From Hydractinia symbiolongicarpus (lineage: Eukaryota > Cnidaria > Hydrozoa > Anthoathecata > Hydractiniidae), in assembly GCF_029227915.1 (NCBI RefSeq), contig NC_079884.1, positions 31,684,001-31,748,000 on the forward strand: a DNA stretch of 64,000 nucleotides, in the 5' to 3' direction. Shown in pieces: positions 61,661-64,000 of the stretch; position 1 is the stretch's first letter, and each line of letters opens with the position of its first letter. Under the pieces are notes generated by a model. It was not told the DNA's origin, did no database searches, and saw only the letters and a program-made list of their open reading frames with translations. Made by a program: the position numbers and the translations under genes.

Positions 61661-64000
61661 TTGAATGTATACAAAAAAGTACCCAGGGAGTAAACTCATT
61701 TCCCGAACGATTTTTTATATTATTTTTTCACCACTAAAACGCATGAGACTTGTAGTTTTCAAAAATTTTTCATTTTTGATGGGACTCTGAATAAAAGAAG
61801 TTTAATCGCCGGCAAACGAAAACCCGCCATTTCCTGTAAACCCCGGGCTTGGCCCGTATAGTCAAAAGTATACAAGGAAAGTACCCGGGGTGTAAACTCA
61901 TTTCCCGAACGATTTTTTAAATTATTTTTTCACCACTAAGACGCATGAGACTTGTAGTTTTCAAAAATGTTTTCATTTTTGATGAGACGCCTAATGAAAA
62001 AGGTTTAATCGCCGGCAAACGAAAACCAGCGATTTCCCCTAAATCCCGGCTTGGCCCGTGTAGTCGAATGTATACAAAGAAAGTACCCAGGGAGTAAACT
62101 CATTTCCCAAACGACTTTTTAAATTTTTTTTTTCACCACTAAAGCCCATGAGACTTGTAGTTTTTAAAAATGTCTTCATTTTTGATGAGCGCTGAATAAA
62201 AGAAGTTTACTCGCCGGCAAACGAAAACCCGCGATTTCCCGTAAATCCCGGACTCGGCCCGTATAGTCAAAAGTATACAAAGAAAGTACCCAGGGATTAA
62301 ACTCATTTTCCGAACGATTTTTTAAATTATTTTTTCACCACTAAGACGCATGAGACTTGTAGTTTTCAAAAATGTTTTCATTTTTGATGAGACCCTAAAT
62401 GAAAGAGGTTTAATCGCCGGCAAACGAAAACCAGCGATTTCCCCTAAATCCCGGGCTTGGCCCGTGTAGTCGAATGTATACAAAAAAAGTACCAAGGGAG
62501 TAAACTCATTTCCCGAACGATTTTTTAATTTTTATTTTCAACACTAAAGCCCATGAGACTTGTAGTTTTTAAAAATGTTTTCATTTTTGATGAGCGCTGA
62601 ATAAAAGAAGTTTAATCGCCGGCAAACGAAAACCCGCGATTTCCCCTAATTCCCGGGCTTGGCCCGTGTAGTCGAATGTATACAAAAAAAGTACCCAGGG
62701 AGTAAACTCATTTCCCGAACGATTTTTTAATTTTTTTTTTCACCACTAAAGCCCATGAGACTTGTAGTTTTTAAAAATGTTTTCATTTTTGATGAGCGCT
62801 GAATAAAAGAAGTTTAATCGCCGGCAAACGAAAACCAGCGATTTCCCCTAAATCCCGGCTTGGCCCGTGTAGTCGAATGTATACAAAGAAAGTACCCAGG
62901 GAGTAAACTCATTTCCCGAACGACTTTTTAAATTTTTTTTTTCACCACTAAAGCCCATGAGACTTGTAGTTTTTAAAAATGTCTTCATTTTTGATGAGCG
63001 CTGAATAAAAGAAGTTTACTCGCCGGCAAACGAAAACCCGCGATTTCCCGTAAATCCCGGACTCGGCCCGTATAGTCAAAAGTATACAAGGAAAGTACCC
63101 GGGGTGTAAACTCATTTCCCGAACGATTTTTTAAATTATTATTTCACCACTACAGCCCATGAGACTTGTAGTTTTCAAAAATGTTTTCATTTTTGATGAG
63201 ACGCCTAATGAAAAAGGTTTAATCGCCGGCAAACGAAAACCAGCGATTTCCCCTAAATCCCGGCTTGGCCGGTGTAGTTGAATGTATACAAAAAAGTACC
63301 CAGGGAGTAAACTCATTTCCCGAACGATTTTTTATATTATTTTTTCACCACTAAAACGCATGAGACTTGTAGTTTTCAAAAATTTTTCATTTTTGATGGG
63401 ACTCTGAATAAAAGAAGTTTAATCGCCGGCAAACGAAAACCCGCCATTTCCTGTAAACCCCGGGCTTGGCCCGTATAGTCAAAAGTATACAAGGAAAGTA
63501 CCCGGGGTGTAAACTCATTTCCCGAACGATTTTTTAAATTATTTTTTCACCACTAAGACGCATGAGACTTGTAGTTTTCAAAAATGTTTTCATTTTTGAT
63601 GAGACGCCTAATGAAAAAGGTTTAATCGCCGGCAAACGAAAACCAGCGATTTCCCCTAAATCCCGGCTTGGCCCGTGTAGTCGAATGTATACAAAGAAAG
63701 TACCCAGGGAGTAAACTCATTTCCCAAACGACTTTTTAAATTTTTTTTTTCACCACTAAAGCCCATGAGACTTGTAGTTTTTAAAAATGTCTTCATTTTT
63801 GATGAGCGCTGAATAAAAGAAGTTTACTCGCCGGCAAACGAAAACCCGCGATTTCCCGTAAATCCCGGACTCGGCCCGTATAGTCAAAAGTATACAAAGA
63901 AAGTACCCAGGGATTAAACTCATTTTCCGAACGATTTTTTAAATTATTTTTTCACCACTAAGACGCATGAGACTTGTAGTTTTCAAAAATGTTTTCATTT
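61514..64000 (+). repeat. Eight-unit tandem, 1617 bp period, runs off the window
   Basis: GGCCGGTGTAGTTGAATG at about 61650 and 63267 and M1 at 61760 and 63377 give 1617 bp. Both copies have CCCGGGGTGTAAAC followed by TTATTTTTTCACCACTAAGACGC joined to GACGCCTAATG, and CATTTCCCAAACGAC. The second copy continues past position 64000. Confidence 0.9.

Larger units (their letters stand above)
24658..63395 (+). repeat. M1 units: hairpin loop with a deleted G
   Basis: Instead of CAAAAATGTTTTC these units read CAAAAATTTTTC, one G fewer, always followed by GATGGGACTCTG. Positions: 26247, 27259, 30295, 31914, 33934, 35553, 36362, 39770, 45981, 47599, 49219, 51849, 53669, 55289, 56907, 57514, 59739, 60345, 61760 and 63377. 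A derived form with an A to C change (CAAAACTTTTTC) is at 24658, 37778, 58119 and 61153. None was seen before 24.6 kb. Eight units (1617-1620 bp) is the commonest spacing, seen seven times. Confidence 0.9.
1..64000 (+). repeat. Satellite array, about 202-203 bp monomer, fills the window
   Basis: Every part of the window is a head-to-tail copy of one monomer. GCCGGCAAAC recurs every 202-203 bp (for example 191, 394, then 25518, 25720), and CACCACTA, GTATACAAA and GTAAACTCAT keep the same phase throughout. All copies share one orientation; I see no inverted copy and no inserted foreign DNA. Both ends of the window lie inside the array, so the true array is longer. Arrays of this scale without genes are typical of eukaryotic heterochromatin; the chromosomal position cannot be read from the sequence. 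The family is not one I recognise. Confidence 0.98.

Noticed and set aside
1-64000. CRISPR array
   Set aside because: The whole 202 bp unit repeats, with no constant repeat/unique spacer division and no cas genes.
1-64000. Telomeric repeats, tRNA or rRNA genes inside the array
   Set aside because: No TTAGGG, TTAGG or TTTAGGG runs and no sequence recognisable as tRNA or rRNA were seen; every stretch fits the monomer.

Overview
The whole 64 kb window is one uninterrupted tandem satellite array. The repeat unit is about 202-203 bp, giving roughly 316 units (64,000/202.5), all in the same orientation. I see no real gene, no RNA gene, no mobile element and no unique DNA. An array of this size without genes points to a eukaryotic heterochromatic locus (centromeric, pericentromeric or subtelomeric). 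The monomer is AT-rich but keeps its CpGs (11 in the unit at 28038-28239, hand count), so it does not look like DNA that has long been heavily CpG-methylated. I cannot name the species or the satellite family.

Each monomer, read from CACCACTA, runs in this order: a box around ATGAGACTTGTAG; a small A/T hairpin (AAAAATG-TTTT-CATTTTT); a variable box (GAGCGCTGAATAAAAG, GAGACGCTAAATGAAAG, GAGACGCCTAATGAAAAAG and others); a GC-rich core with GCCGGC and CCCGGG palindromes; a GTATAC palindrome; GTAAACTCATTTCCCGAACG; and a T-rich linker. Unit types differ by fixed combinations of diagnostic bases, and these types recur in fixed order as higher-order repeats (HORs).

Layout. Region A (1 to about 23.4 kb) is a heterogeneous patchwork: a 21-unit-spaced duplication (1-1378 and 4255-5632), a 3-unit tandem (3685-4897), a 5-unit family (6.45-11.85 kb), a 12-unit-spaced pair (11.69-15.76 kb) with a 606 bp tandem inside it, an 8-unit tandem dimer (14.85-18.1 kb), and a second 21-unit-spaced duplication (16.08-19.51 and 20.34-23.36 kb). 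Region B (about 23.4-64 kb) is a more homogeneous, apparently younger array. It is built from an ordered set of types called M1-M6 here, whose commonest period is 8 units (about 1618-1620 bp), with many whole-unit gains and losses and blocks repeated 3-20 kb apart. A single-G deletion in the hairpin loop (type M1) occurs only in region B and marks HOR copies at 20 positions.

The open reading frames here are 60-100 codon by-products of the repeat, and nothing supports coding function. The points of interest are the HOR evolution, the sharp change in array composition near 23.4-24.6 kb, the recurrent 171 bp deleted unit, half-unit mosaic monomers, and a TTCG/CGGG arrangement that resembles a CENP-B box but is one base short. 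Comparisons were made by eye from spot checks, so block ends are good to about 20-40 bp.
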